A stretch of DNA of 64,000 bases from positions 1 to 64,000 of the forward strand of contig DATCTV010000043.1 in the NCBI GenBank assembly GCA_036567785.1. Reading direction: 5' to 3'. Both the position numbers and the translations under genes were made by a program. Below the pieces are notes generated by a model. It was given only the letters and a program-made list of their open reading frames with translations, searched no databases and was not told the DNA's origin. This DNA is from Desulfomonilia bacterium (GTDB lineage Bacteria; Desulfobacterota; Desulfomonilia; UBA1062). Of the stretch, positions 35,201-43,983 are shown in pieces; the stretch's first letter is position 1, and each line of letters begins with the position of its first letter.

Positions 35201-35417
35201 TTCCGACAAATTCTTCTATGGGACGTGTTATACCTGTTTCGATCTCTTCTGAGCCTACCCCGGGATAAGTCGTTATTATTGTAACAACCGGAAATTCAAG
35301 TTCAGGAAAAAGATCAATGCCAAGATCCCTGAATGCCAGCAGGCCAAAAAGGGCAACAATGAGAGTAAACATTGTAATGGCGATGCGTCTCTTGACTGAA
35401 AATTCAACAATACTCAT
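32259..35417 (-). CDS. RND efflux pump inner-membrane transporter (HAE1, AcrB-like)
   Basis: This 1052-residue protein has the full RND layout: an N-terminal helix (RRIAITMFTLIVALFGLLAF), two large periplasmic loops and two six-helix blocks. The paired proton-relay aspartates are in LAVGLVVDDAIVVIENTFRH. Further family blocks are PTVIVGVMKQSGSNTV, and AAQFESLSQPFVVMFTMPLA. It exports hydrophobic or amphiphilic compounds by proton antiport with the adaptor and TolC partner encoded just upstream. It is the last gene of the TetR-controlled operon. Confidence 0.95.
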   Translation of the reverse strand: MSIVEFSVKRRIAITMFTLIVALFGLLAFRDLGIDLFPELEFPVVTIITTYPGVGSEEIETGITRPIEEFVGSVAGVRQINSTSAEGISTIRIELEWGVNIDAAAQDVREKLSWVSEYLPKDADNPMVMKYNISNMPVIQYGVTGLGNTMQLREYLRTSVKTKLERVDGVSQVWLYGGKEREIQILIDPVKLKATDCSLEQIKRAILVSNLSMSGGHVNIDQKEYLIRTSGYFNNLNDIRGIVINATKQGQIIHLSDVAEVKDGFKEVRGQERTNREPTVIVGVMKQSGSNTVKTAEGVLAKMKEIEKTVPAGVKFFMIYNQGKIIKNSISNTGKDALLGGLIAIFVVFIFLKSFRATFAIALAIPLSIVTTFIGMNWLGYTFNIMTLGGLTLAVGLVVDDAIVVIENTFRHLEQGKPRNIAAIDGAREVILAVTASTFTTMAVFIPLSLAKNVAGKLARPLSFTVCIALGASLIVAFTVIPAIAASLFKKEKEVYENIEEKGWIKKMNDKYSVLLAKALNNKKKVVGGAFGILLLSIGLTFLLGAEFMPKQDYSISSMHITLPEGSLLSETNHVTEQIERLFLARPEVLGVVSIVGQTQGSKFDQGSGTNKSTVWIRFKEKDDRKKDMDVIVNEVRNLFPKLKGVDYRFEDVVGNLMGGDSSPITIDITGPDLEVLDKLSDEVMQKLIPVPGLKDLKKSLQKRKPELHIEVDREEAARLGLYVYQIADAVQTAMQGTTVSFFREGGKEYDIKVKFNDAGSGSFKALENIYIQSPVAAQAAASYPGAGISTMIPLSQVTKSVRSYGPISIFRKDQERVVTIGAANFKRDIASITKDIQAVLNKIKMKQGYSYEIGGQYEQMQKSFKELSLAFLVAVLLIYMIMAAQFESLSQPFVVMFTMPLAYIGVVLGLLITGNTLSVSSIMGLIILMGIVVKNGIVMIDYINQLRLRGVDKTQAIIQGASIRLRPVLMTSLTAIVGMLPMAFSRGEGSETSSPMALAVSFGLLVSTALTLFVIPSIYYVVEDYTPRIRHWFSRKLFGEDDFMGHEDRLK

Positions 35418-35453
35418 TGTATCCCCTCCCGTTTAAGTCAATACAGAACAGGT

Positions 35454-36653
35454 TTATTTATTGACAGACGGCGCAACCGGACTCTTCTGCTGCTGAACGG
35501 CTGCCGTTCCGGCTGCGACAGGTGCAGGCGCGATAGCAGATTTGTAATTAACGGATGGTGCAAGAGTAGCTTTCACCATGAGGCCATCACTCAGACCTAC
35601 CTGACCTTCGACCACCACATAATCTCCGGGAACAAGACCATTAAGTACTTCATATGAATCATTTCCCTCTATTCCAATTTTAACGGGTGTTTTTATTACT
35701 TTTCCGCCTGAAATCTTGAAAACATAGAAACCTTCTTCTCCTGGCAGAAAAGCCACCTTTGGAGCATTTACGGCATCATTCCTGGCTTTCTGTACAATCT
35801 GAGCCCTGGCTGTCATTCCACTCCTTAGTTTCAAGTCCGGATTCTCAATGGTTATCGTCACCTTGAAAGTTTTGCTGACTGAATTTATTGATGGGAATAT
35901 CTTTGAAATTGTACCCTCGAAGGATTTATCAGGTATCGCGTCAACAGTGACAATACATTTATTGCCTACTTCAAGATAACCGAATGCATCTTCAGAAAGG
36001 TCAATCTCGAGTTTCACCCTGTTCATATTTTCAACCACAAATGCAGGCGTTGGGGACTGGGGGGCCGTGAGTTCTCCTTCATTTACAAACTTGCTCGTGA
36101 CTATACCTGAAATAGGGGAAACAACCCTGCATTCGCTGACGTTCTTTTTCGCGTTTGCAAGTTCAGCGTTTGCCTTATCCATAACAAACTGATCACCTTC
36201 AAGTCCGCTTTTTGCATCCTGATACAACTGCTCTGCAATTGCATCTTCCTTATGAAGGCTTTCCGCACGCAAGAAATCCCTTTTGCTCTTTTCAACTTTA
36301 ACCTGCTGACCTTTTGCCATTGCGGCAACACCCTGGACCATTATACGATAATCGGAATCATTTATCTGCATAAGGATCTGCCCGGCTCCAACAGGTGAAC
36401 CCTCCGTTACATAAATTTTGAGCACCCTTCCGGCAACCTTTGGAAATATTCTGGCTACATCTTCAGCAGCTATAGTCCCCATCGCCGAATATTCCTTAAG
36501 GATGGTCCCTCTTTCGACTTTGGCAACAACAACTTCAGCCTTTCCAGAATTGGCGTCCTTCCGGTTTGACTCATCTTTTGAACCGCAGCCGCTAAAAGCC
36601 AGAACCATTGCTCCGATTGTTAAGGATAATATAACCCTGTAGTAATATTTCAT
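35454..36653 (-). CDS. RND efflux periplasmic adaptor lipoprotein (MFP/HlyD)
   Basis: This 399-residue adaptor has a lipoprotein signal (VLAFSGC, Cys about 23). The barrel-sandwich/lipoyl halves are KVAGRVLKIYVTEGSPVGAG and RVVSPISGIVTSKFVNEGE, joined by a coiled-coil hairpin (about 110-170). A beta-barrel and a membrane-proximal domain (GLVPGDYVVVEGQVGL) follow. It bridges the AcrB-like pump and TolC-like channel. The tail is Ala/Pro/Gln-rich. Confidence 0.94.
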   Translation of the reverse strand: MKYYYRVILSLTIGAMVLAFSGCGSKDESNRKDANSGKAEVVVAKVERGTILKEYSAMGTIAAEDVARIFPKVAGRVLKIYVTEGSPVGAGQILMQINDSDYRIMVQGVAAMAKGQQVKVEKSKRDFLRAESLHKEDAIAEQLYQDAKSGLEGDQFVMDKANAELANAKKNVSECRVVSPISGIVTSKFVNEGELTAPQSPTPAFVVENMNRVKLEIDLSEDAFGYLEVGNKCIVTVDAIPDKSFEGTISKIFPSINSVSKTFKVTITIENPDLKLRSGMTARAQIVQKARNDAVNAPKVAFLPGEEGFYVFKISGGKVIKTPVKIGIEGNDSYEVLNGLVPGDYVVVEGQVGLSDGLMVKATLAPSVNYKSAIAPAPVAAGTAAVQQQKSPVAPSVNK

Positions 36654-36664
36654 AGCTGCCTCTC

Positions 36665-38065
36665 CTAAAGTATCCCCATAGCTGCTTTAAGTTTTGCCAC
36701 CGATATGGCATAGTCAACCTTGGCCTTAATATAGTCTATTTTGGATTTATCAAGCATGGTCTGTGCATCGAGAACATCCGTTGAAGTACATGCCTGAAGA
36801 TTGTACTTGTGTTTCTGAATTCTAAGATTTTCCTCGGCAAGCTCAATTGATTTGCTCCCAACATTCATTTTCGCAATTGCAGCATTTGCAGTCAGATATG
36901 CGTCTTTAACCTGAAGTGCGATTTCATCGGCTGTCCTTTGCCTTTCCAGCAGAACCTGAGACTGCATTGCTTTTGCCTTTCCTACATTTGTATAGGCAGT
37001 TCCACCTTCCGCAAGTTTGCCGAAGAGAGTCCATTCCAATCCCACACCGATTTTCCACTGATCATTGACAATATCTATATCGGCACCATACCTCTGATAA
37101 GTATATGATGCGGCTATGCGTGGGGCATATCCGCCTTTGGCCGCCTTTACACCTTTTTTTGCAGAATCCATATAAATATCGAGTTCTTTAAGTTCCTGTC
37201 TGTTTTCCATTGAATATTCGATCGCCTCTTCAAGAGTATATTCAATCTTTGATATTTCAATGTCATTTTCTATTACTACTGGTTCAGTCAATGGTCTTGC
37301 CATCGAAACATTAAGTCCGGCTTCTGCTGTGTTGACCATATTCTCAGCAGCTATCAGGTTCTGCTCCTGCTCGGCGAGTTTGACCTTTGCCTGAAGGACG
37401 TCATTCTTTGCAATGACACCGGCTTTATAGAATGCCATGGCCTGATTTACATGTGCCTGCAGGGATGCTATGGCAGCTTTGGCAACATCCACTCCCTGTC
37501 TGCTGGCAACTACTCCATAGTATGCCTCAATGACCTTGACTTTCAAATCCCGGATTTTTTTCTGGGTTTCAATATCTGTCGATTTCTTGCTGTTTTCCTT
37601 GATCAGATAGTTATTATATAGTGAACCGCCGGCAAAGAGAACCTGGGTAACTTCAAGTGAAAGCGAATGGTTATCCTGTGTACCCACGGTTATCCCTTCG
37701 GCAGGAATATAAGCATACATCGGCCTTCTAGTATCCCAGTCAAGAGCGATATTTCCATTGCTGTCAAAACGGGGTGGGCTTGCTTCGTTCAGTATTGGAA
37801 GATACAGGTCCTGTCCGATATCCAGCACCTGAGGTTCATCAAGACGATAATAGCCATAGTTAACCTTAACCTTCGGAAGCATCATTATCAGGGCTTCCTT
37901 TTTTTCCATATCCTTTATTGTTGACTCTTCCTTGAAAGCTTTGATGCCCGGATAATTATTGACAGCTATTTCAAGCACCTGTTCGACGGACATAACTTCC
38001 TGTGAAAATGCCTGCCCTGTAATCATCACCATAAAAACCACAATACATATTGCCAGTCTAAACAT
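36665..38065 (-). CDS. TolC-family outer-membrane efflux protein
   Basis: This 466-residue outer-membrane factor has a signal peptide (MFRLAICIVVFMVMITGQAFS) and two long coiled-coil repeats rich in Lys, Glu and Ala. The family marks are VEAYYGVVASRQGVDVAKA in the first half and VKDAYLTANAAIAKMNVG in the second. It forms the trimeric exit duct of the efflux pump. I start at 38065, behind a perfect AGGAGGTGAAG site that lies in the end of the tetR gene; the two genes overlap by about 8 bases. Confidence 0.93.
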   Translation of the reverse strand: MFRLAICIVVFMVMITGQAFSQEVMSVEQVLEIAVNNYPGIKAFKEESTIKDMEKKEALIMMLPKVKVNYGYYRLDEPQVLDIGQDLYLPILNEASPPRFDSNGNIALDWDTRRPMYAYIPAEGITVGTQDNHSLSLEVTQVLFAGGSLYNNYLIKENSKKSTDIETQKKIRDLKVKVIEAYYGVVASRQGVDVAKAAIASLQAHVNQAMAFYKAGVIAKNDVLQAKVKLAEQEQNLIAAENMVNTAEAGLNVSMARPLTEPVVIENDIEISKIEYTLEEAIEYSMENRQELKELDIYMDSAKKGVKAAKGGYAPRIAASYTYQRYGADIDIVNDQWKIGVGLEWTLFGKLAEGGTAYTNVGKAKAMQSQVLLERQRTADEIALQVKDAYLTANAAIAKMNVGSKSIELAEENLRIQKHKYNLQACTSTDVLDAQTMLDKSKIDYIKAKVDYAISVAKLKAAMGIL

Positions 38066-38654
38066 CTTCACCTCCTGCAACAACCTGCATGATTCCGGAA
38101 ATATACTCAGTAGGAATCTTTTTTAGAACACCCATAAGCCAGTCATTGGCAATAGAATTAATTGTCCCAGTGACTACAAGTGCCATCAGATCAATATCAA
38201 TGTTCTTATTAGTTTCAAGCGATTGTGAAAGGATTTCCTTCAGCATTCCAGTATTTTCTTCATAAATTTCTCTCAGGCGCATTACAATCTGAGATTTGAT
38301 ATCAGGAACGGGGAAATAGATTATTTCCATAATAAGACGCTGAAGATCCGGCTGCTTTTCCACCCAGTTGAGCCTGTATTCAATAAATGTCTTAAGCTTA
38401 TCCTGCCAGGTATCTTTCCCGGCCAGAGACTCCTTCAATCCGGTGCTATATGCCTCTACTCCTTCAATGATTACCTCAGAGAAAAGGGCCTGTTTATTTG
38501 GGAAACACTGATAGATAGTACCCATTCCGAATTCTGCAACACCGGCTATCTGGGACATGGTGGCATTGAAGTAACCATCCCGGGCAAATACCTTTCCTGC
38601 TGCCTCCAGGATAGCATTTCTTCTAAGTTGTCTTTCCCGTTCTTTCCTCGTCAT
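38058..38654 (-). CDS. TetR/AcrR-family repressor of the efflux operon
   Basis: This 198-residue regulator has the TetR DNA-binding domain (AILEAAGKVFARDGYFNATM, then IAGVAEFGMGTIYQCFPNKQAL at about residues 36-57) and a C-terminal ligand domain without clear family. It is the first gene of the tolC-MFP-RND operon and overlaps tolC. Two GAAT-N4-ATTC palindromes lie just ahead of its start, fitting autoregulation relieved by an efflux substrate (inferred). Confidence 0.92.
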   Translation of the reverse strand: MTRKERERQLRRNAILEAAGKVFARDGYFNATMSQIAGVAEFGMGTIYQCFPNKQALFSEVIIEGVEAYSTGLKESLAGKDTWQDKLKTFIEYRLNWVEKQPDLQRLIMEIIYFPVPDIKSQIVMRLREIYEENTGMLKEILSQSLETNKNIDIDLMALVVTGTINSIANDWLMGVLKKIPTEYISGIMQVVAGGEDV

Positions 38655-38660
38655 ATATTA

Positions 38661-38691
38661 GAATCCATATTCGAACGTAGAATCAGTATTC
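38661..38691. promoter_or_regulatory. Two tandem GAAT-N4-ATTC palindromes, likely TetR operator
   Basis: GAATCCATATTC (38661-38672) and GAATCAGTATTC (38680-38691) are inverted repeats with the same half-sites, 19 bases apart centre to centre, a little under two helical turns. They lie 6 to 37 bases ahead of the tetR start codon. A further ATTC half-site occurs near 38706. The spacing suits two dimers on one face of DNA. Confidence 0.55.
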
Positions 38692-38813
38692 AAATCTAAT
38701 GTAAATATTCAATTAAGTCAATAAGAAACATTGGTAACCTTTTCTATTAAAGGAATTTATCTGTTTCGCCGAAAGTTTTTTATATTTCCAAAGTTCCTCC
38801 ACGGGAGGCATGC

Positions 38814-40685
38814 ATGAACGGAAAGCAGGCCGGCGAATACGGCAAAAAAATTGTAACAGCAGAGAAAGCTGTTAAATGCATATCTCAGGGAAAGAGGGTT
38901 TTTGTCGGCTCTTTCTGCGGAGAACCTCAGCATCTTGTTTCAGCGCTTATCAACAACACATCCAATTTCTTTGATATTGAACTGATAAGATTTTTAAACC
39001 TTGAAGGCTCTCTTATGGGCCTGGTTGCCGAAGAAACAAAAGGAAGAAGCTACCATGTCAGGTCAATATATCAGGGTTCCGGGATGCTCACAGGTCTTTC
39101 TGCGGCAAAGCGTTTTTTGACACCTGTGAATCTCTACATGGTGCCTCAACTTTTTCTCAAAAGGCATATCCCTATTCATTATGCCCTGGTCCAGGTCAGT
39201 CCGCCTGATGAATTCGGCTGGATGAACCTGGGAATATCGGTGGACATTACCCTGGCGGCAGTACAGGCAGCCGATGTTGTTATTGCACAGATCAACTCAA
39301 AAATGCCAAAAATCCCGGGATACGGCATGCTTCATATTGACGATGTGGATTATATAATCGAGCATGATGAGGAACTCCTGACCACCTATCCCGTACCTGA
39401 TTTGCCTGGTATGGAAAATATTGCAGGATATCTTTCCAATCTGGTCGATGACGGCTCAACAATCCAGCTAGGCCCAGGCATTCCAGGTGAACTTGTCGAG
39501 AAGGCCCTTGGGAATAAAAACGACCTTGGCGTACACAGCCAGTTCATACTTGATTCAATGCTCGCACTATGCAGAAAAGGCGTTATAACAAACCGTAAAA
39601 AGGGATTTAATGACGGCAAGATGGTTGCTTTCGGAGCCATAGGCTCCGAGCAACTTTATAGTTTCCTTGACATGAATCCAGCGGTCGAATTCAGACCGAG
39701 TGATTTTGTCAGCAACCCGCGCATCATATCCAGACACAATAAAATGGTTGCCATCAACCTGGCTTCCGCCATAGACCTCAAGGGACAGGTTTCCGCCGAC
39801 GGAATGCCTCAAAACCATTTTGCAGATGTCGCAGGAATGGTCGATTTTACAAGAGGAGCCTCAATGTCTGAAAGGGGCAAGACCATTATAGTAATATCTT
39901 CGGCATCGCATGATGAGCAAACCAGCAACATTATTCCTGAGATCTCAACCGGCGCTGTTGCCATTCCCGCTCCCGATGTAACATACATCGTCAGTGATTA
40001 TGGCGTTGTGAACCTTTTCGGAAAAAATATCCAGGAAAGGGCCATGGCAATTATCAGTATTTCCCACCCAAAATTCAGGGATGAACTTTTCAATAAAGCC
40101 AAGGAACTAGGGCTAATAAGCCAGGAAAGAAGCATCAACGAATCCATTAACGGCATCTATCCTGCATGGATGGAAGAGACCATAGAATCAGGCGGTGAAA
40201 AGATCACCTTCAGACCCGCCAAGACTACCGACAGCAGGCTTATTCAGGAACACTTCTATTCCATGGATAAAAAGGATATCTCAAAGAGGTTCTTCGGCTT
40301 GAGATTGCATTTCTTCTGGGATGAACTCAAAAACATGTTCATGGTAGATTATAAGAACAAATTCTCCGTAATTGCCTATGTGGGAGAAGAGGGACTCGGT
40401 AAAGTTGTTGGAGTGGGTATGTATTGTATTGACGAAGGCAAAGACATAGCGGAAGTTGCATATTCTCTTGATCAGGACTGGCAGGGCAAGGGAATTGCAG
40501 CGAAGCTGCAGCAGAAAATAGTTGATGCGGCGAGGCATAACGGACTTGCAGGCCTTTATGCAATGACATTCCCTGACAACAACTCCATGATCAAACTTTT
40601 TAAGAAACTGCCGTATAAAATATCAAATCACTTTGAAGATGGTGCATTGATAATGGAAGCATTTTTTTCAGAGCCAAAAGAATAA
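38814..40685 (+). CDS. Bifunctional acetyl-CoA hydrolase/CoA-transferase with C-terminal GNAT domain
   Basis: This 623-residue fusion starts with an acetyl-CoA hydrolase/4-hydroxybutyrate CoA-transferase domain (about residues 10-440). Its blocks are CISQGKRVFVGSFCGEPQHL, VSPPDEFGWMNLGISVD, IPGIPGELVE-like GPGIPGELVEKAL and YIVSDYGVVNLFG. A GNAT acetyltransferase domain follows (about 460-615) with the acetyl-CoA loop QGKGIAAKLQQKIVD. It probably transfers CoA between short acids, and the GNAT part may acetylate a protein. The same fusion is known as a named family. It precedes a STAS gene by 20 bases. Confidence 0.88.
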   Translation: MNGKQAGEYGKKIVTAEKAVKCISQGKRVFVGSFCGEPQHLVSALINNTSNFFDIELIRFLNLEGSLMGLVAEETKGRSYHVRSIYQGSGMLTGLSAAKRFLTPVNLYMVPQLFLKRHIPIHYALVQVSPPDEFGWMNLGISVDITLAAVQAADVVIAQINSKMPKIPGYGMLHIDDVDYIIEHDEELLTTYPVPDLPGMENIAGYLSNLVDDGSTIQLGPGIPGELVEKALGNKNDLGVHSQFILDSMLALCRKGVITNRKKGFNDGKMVAFGAIGSEQLYSFLDMNPAVEFRPSDFVSNPRIISRHNKMVAINLASAIDLKGQVSADGMPQNHFADVAGMVDFTRGASMSERGKTIIVISSASHDEQTSNIIPEISTGAVAIPAPDVTYIVSDYGVVNLFGKNIQERAMAIISISHPKFRDELFNKAKELGLISQERSINESINGIYPAWMEETIESGGEKITFRPAKTTDSRLIQEHFYSMDKKDISKRFFGLRLHFFWDELKNMFMVDYKNKFSVIAYVGEEGLGKVVGVGMYCIDEGKDIAEVAYSLDQDWQGKGIAAKLQQKIVDAARHNGLAGLYAMTFPDNNSMIKLFKKLPYKISNHFEDGALIMEAFFSEPKE

Positions 40686-40704
40686 AACTCTAGGAGGAAT
40701 ATAA

Positions 40705-41055
40705 ATGGAGATTTCAATAGAGAATTTATCACCCAGGATCAGGGTTTTATCAGTCAAAGGCAGGGTTGATGCATTGAGCGCTCCCGAAATGGAAAAGGCT
40801 GTTACAAATTCCTTTGCAGAACCCGGATCAGGATGCATTCTCAATCTTTCCGGTGTCGATTATATGAGCAGTGCGGGAATCAGGGTTTTAGTGCTGGGCT
40901 CAAAATCAGCCGCATCCACCGGAGGGCTGTTCTATGTATCAGAACTCCAGGAAAGTGTGCGTAAGGTTCTTGAAATTGTCGGATTTCTCCCATTAATCGA
41001 TGTCTTCGCCGAAGTATCTCAGGCAAAAGACGCCGCCGTCAAAAAGCTTTCGTAA
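40705..41055 (+). CDS. STAS-domain anti-sigma factor antagonist
   Basis: This 116-residue protein is a lone STAS domain of the RsbV/SpoIIAA type. The conserved phosphorylation-site region is VDYMSSAGIRVLVLGSK (about residues 51-67), with Ser in the usual place. In partner switching, a kinase phosphorylates this Ser and a PP2C phosphatase removes it, and only the unphosphorylated form sequesters the kinase. Both activities appear in the next gene. An AGGAGGAA site precedes the ATG. Confidence 0.9.
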   Translation: MEISIENLSPRIRVLSVKGRVDALSAPEMEKAVTNSFAEPGSGCILNLSGVDYMSSAGIRVLVLGSKSAASTGGLFYVSELQESVRKVLEIVGFLPLIDVFAEVSQAKDAAVKKLS

Positions 41056-41096
41056 CTTTGATATCAGGGGGGGGAAATAAATACCGGTAAAGAGAG

Positions 41097-43445
41097 ATGT
41101 TGAATAATATTACAAAAAGCCTTACCACCAAGCTGGTAATACAGATCTCCAGTACGGTTCTTATTATTTATTCAATCGTGTTCGCATATAATTATTTTGA
41201 ATCCAGGAAACAGATTTCCGCTTACGCTGAAATGCATTGCAGGGAGGTCGCAGACAGTACGGCAAACCTCATCATATCGACCATGCATGATGCAGAAAAG
41301 GCCGGTATGGATTCGATACCGGTTTTGCTGCAGAAAATAAACGATAAGGCGCTCATAACAACTCTGATTGAAATGATCGTCAGGCAGAATCAGCAGCTTG
41401 AAGGCGCACTTCTTATTACTGGTGATCCAGACAGAGCCGATACGCTTTCAGAAATACACTTTCACAGAACTCCACGTGGCATTAAAATGGCATCCGTTGA
41501 TGCGCTTGAAAAAGACTCCATTTATTTAAAACTGTATGAGACCTCAAAAAAATCACTAAATCCTTTCTGGAGCAGGCCCGTTATAGAGCCCGAACTCAGT
41601 TATCCCATGGTGGTTTTTACGATACCGATATTGGATATACATGATGAAAATAATGAGTTCAAAGGCGCATTTCTTATCAAGGTTTCACTCCTGAACATTG
41701 CCGAAACCATATCAACAGTCAAAGTGTTCAACACAGGGTACTGTTTCATCATATCAGGCGACGGCACATTAATAGCCCATCCGTTTGTCGACAAAATCGG
41801 ACGCGAAACCATTTTCCAGCTTGCAAAGGAATATAACAACCCGTCGGTTGCAAATATAGGGACACAAATGATCAGTGGTGAAACAGGATTTTCAGTATTC
41901 AAAAGCATCATTTTGAAAGAAAGCAGTTTTATATATTATATCCCAATCACAGAATATAACTGGTCACTGGCCGTTCTCTGCGCCGAATCCGACATGTTCA
42001 GCGGCATGGATGAGCTTTCGAGACGTCTTATCGCGCTTTCTCTGGGAGGGCTGCTGATACTTCTCATATTTGTTGCATTTATATCAGGCAGGATAACCAG
42101 GCCGCTCAGAAGCCTGGCAGTTGCGGCCAGGGCGATAGGCAAGGGAAATCTGGACTATGACATTCCCAGGACAAACATAAAGGATGAGGTGGGCGTCCTT
42201 ACGAACGTATTTTCGGATATGTTGGAATCATTAAAAAAATACATAGTAAAACTTACTGAAACAACTTCTGCGAAAGAACGCATTGAAAACGAGTTGCAGA
42301 TTGCACATGATGTTCAGATGAGCATCCTCCCAATGCTCGATTCCATACCGAAATCAAGTGAATTCGATCTGTTCGCCCTTATGTCTCCAGCCAGGGAAGT
42401 CGGCGGTGACATGTATGATTTTTTCATGAGTGATGAAAATTCATTGTGGCTTATTATTGGTGACGTCTCCGGGAAAGGAATACCTGCGGCATTTTATATG
42501 GCGCTTACGAAAACCATGCTTCACATGTCATCACTTTCGAATTCAACCCCCGGTGAAGTTCTGACAACGGTAAATAATGAAATCTGCAGGAACAACCCCT
42601 ATTCAATGTTCATAACGATTTTCATAGCCCGCCTGAATCTAAGGACCGGGGTACTTCTATACTCGAATGCAGGTCATAATCCGCCCGTTATCATACATAA
42701 AAATGGCGGTCTCTCATTTATGGACGAAAGAATCGGCCCTGCCTGCGGAATGTCGCCAGGGATAAAATACGGAACCAGAAGGACCAGATTTTCAAAGGAG
42801 GCAACACTTTTCATGTTTACAGACGGCGTAACGGAAAGCATTAACGGTTCCGGATGCCTGTTTACTGATGAAAAACTTAACGAAGTTTTATTGAGTGCTG
42901 CCGACATGAGCCCGCGTGAGATTATTTCACGGACAATGCAAACGATAGAGGCTTTTGCTAAAGATATGCCGCAAAATGATGATATTACATTGCTGGCTCT
43001 TAAGTATCACGGGATGAGATCCGAAACTTCACATATAAAAAACGCCCATATCTATGTTGAAAATAAACCGGACAACATCGACAGGATCCATGCATTCATA
43101 ACCGATTTCAGCAACTCATGCGGCATAAAGGAATCTATCATAAATGACCTTAATCTTATTTTCGAAGAGCTTTTCATAAACATTTGCAATTATGCATATT
43201 CAGACGGCAGAACTCACCATGTTTACCTTTCTCTGAGTTTTGACGGTGCGGAGATCACGTTTTCGATAGAGGATGACGGCATCCGGTTTGATCCTCTGGC
43301 ATATATTCCGCAGCCGTATTCGGCATCCATTGAAGACATCAAGATCGGCGGCCAGGGAATCAGGCTTGTTGTAAGCCTCTCTGATTCGATCAGCTATGAG
43401 TATAAAGATGGAAAAAACATAATTACCGGGAAAAAAATTATTTGA
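41097..43445 (+). CDS. Membrane sensor with Cache, HAMP, SpoIIE phosphatase and RsbW-like kinase domains
   Basis: This 782-residue protein has a membrane helix (13-31), a double-Cache-like extracytoplasmic sensor (about 35-300), a second helix (about 308-330), HAMP (about 331-385), a PP2C/SpoIIE phosphatase and a C-terminal histidine-kinase-type ATPase. The PP2C domain has acidic metal motifs in REVGGDMYDFF, GDVSGKGIPAAF and FTDGVTES. The ATPase has an N-box EELFINICNYAY, a G1 box IEDDGIRFDP and a G2 box GGQGIRLV. So one sensor carries both the phosphatase and the anti-sigma-type kinase acting on the STAS protein upstream. The 41-base gap and same strand support an operon. Confidence 0.9.
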   Translation: MLNNITKSLTTKLVIQISSTVLIIYSIVFAYNYFESRKQISAYAEMHCREVADSTANLIISTMHDAEKAGMDSIPVLLQKINDKALITTLIEMIVRQNQQLEGALLITGDPDRADTLSEIHFHRTPRGIKMASVDALEKDSIYLKLYETSKKSLNPFWSRPVIEPELSYPMVVFTIPILDIHDENNEFKGAFLIKVSLLNIAETISTVKVFNTGYCFIISGDGTLIAHPFVDKIGRETIFQLAKEYNNPSVANIGTQMISGETGFSVFKSIILKESSFIYYIPITEYNWSLAVLCAESDMFSGMDELSRRLIALSLGGLLILLIFVAFISGRITRPLRSLAVAARAIGKGNLDYDIPRTNIKDEVGVLTNVFSDMLESLKKYIVKLTETTSAKERIENELQIAHDVQMSILPMLDSIPKSSEFDLFALMSPAREVGGDMYDFFMSDENSLWLIIGDVSGKGIPAAFYMALTKTMLHMSSLSNSTPGEVLTTVNNEICRNNPYSMFITIFIARLNLRTGVLLYSNAGHNPPVIIHKNGGLSFMDERIGPACGMSPGIKYGTRRTRFSKEATLFMFTDGVTESINGSGCLFTDEKLNEVLLSAADMSPREIISRTMQTIEAFAKDMPQNDDITLLALKYHGMRSETSHIKNAHIYVENKPDNIDRIHAFITDFSNSCGIKESIINDLNLIFEELFINICNYAYSDGRTHHVYLSLSFDGAEITFSIEDDGIRFDPLAYIPQPYSASIEDIKIGGQGIRLVVSLSDSISYEYKDGKNIITGKKII

Positions 43446-43510
43446 TCGGCAAAATTTTATTCCAGCTATATCAGGTATGACCGAAGAAAAAAGCAGGTGG
43501 AAACAGTAAA

Positions 43511-43535
43511 CGGGACGGCCTGAAGGCCGTCCCGG
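43511..43535 (-). terminator. Hairpin terminator after cspA
   Basis: A 10-bp GC-rich stem (GGGACGGCCT with AGGCCGTCCC, short loop) lies directly 3' of the cspA stop on the minus strand. The downstream T-run is weak (CGTTTACTG), so it may work partly by stabilising the cspA mRNA end. Confidence 0.65.
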
Positions 43536-43541
43536 TCTTCA

Positions 43542-43742
43542 TCAGACTTTGACGACGTTCGAAGCCTGGGGGCCTTTCTGCCCCTGGACCACATCATACT
43601 TGACCTTGTCACCTTCCTGGAGCGTTTTGAAACCATCCTGTTTGAGTGATGAGAAATGAACAAATACATCCGTTCCATCATCCTGTGTTATAAACCCAAA
43701 ACCCTTTTTCTCATTAAACCATTTCACTGTTCCCTGCGCCAT
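43542..43742 (-). CDS. cspA: Cold-shock protein CspA family
   Basis: This 66-residue single OB-fold protein has both RNA-binding motifs, KGFGFI and DVFVHFS, and the usual start [13 protein letters not shown]. It binds single-stranded RNA/DNA and melts mRNA structure. A GGAGGTG ribosome site precedes the ATG. It is a single-gene unit, divergent from uvrB. Confidence 0.96.
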   Translation of the reverse strand: MAQGTVKWFNEKKGFGFITQDDGTDVFVHFSSLKQDGFKTLQEGDKVKYDVVQGQKGPQASNVVKV

Positions 43743-43983
43743 TAATACACCTCCGTTTAACGACCCCTAAGCCTGGCAAAGCATCAAGGCCTTTTGTTTT
43801 GTTTCTGGAACACGATTAGCTAACGAAACCTCGGAAAAAACTTCTTATTGGTTTTACCATGTTTCATGCCGATAATCCTTCCAGTTGAAGAATAATAAAA
43901 AGCAACTGCATTTTAAAGTCAAGCTAAATGAAGAAGGACAAATAAATTTTACAGTGTACACTTTTTATGCAAGAATATACCGG

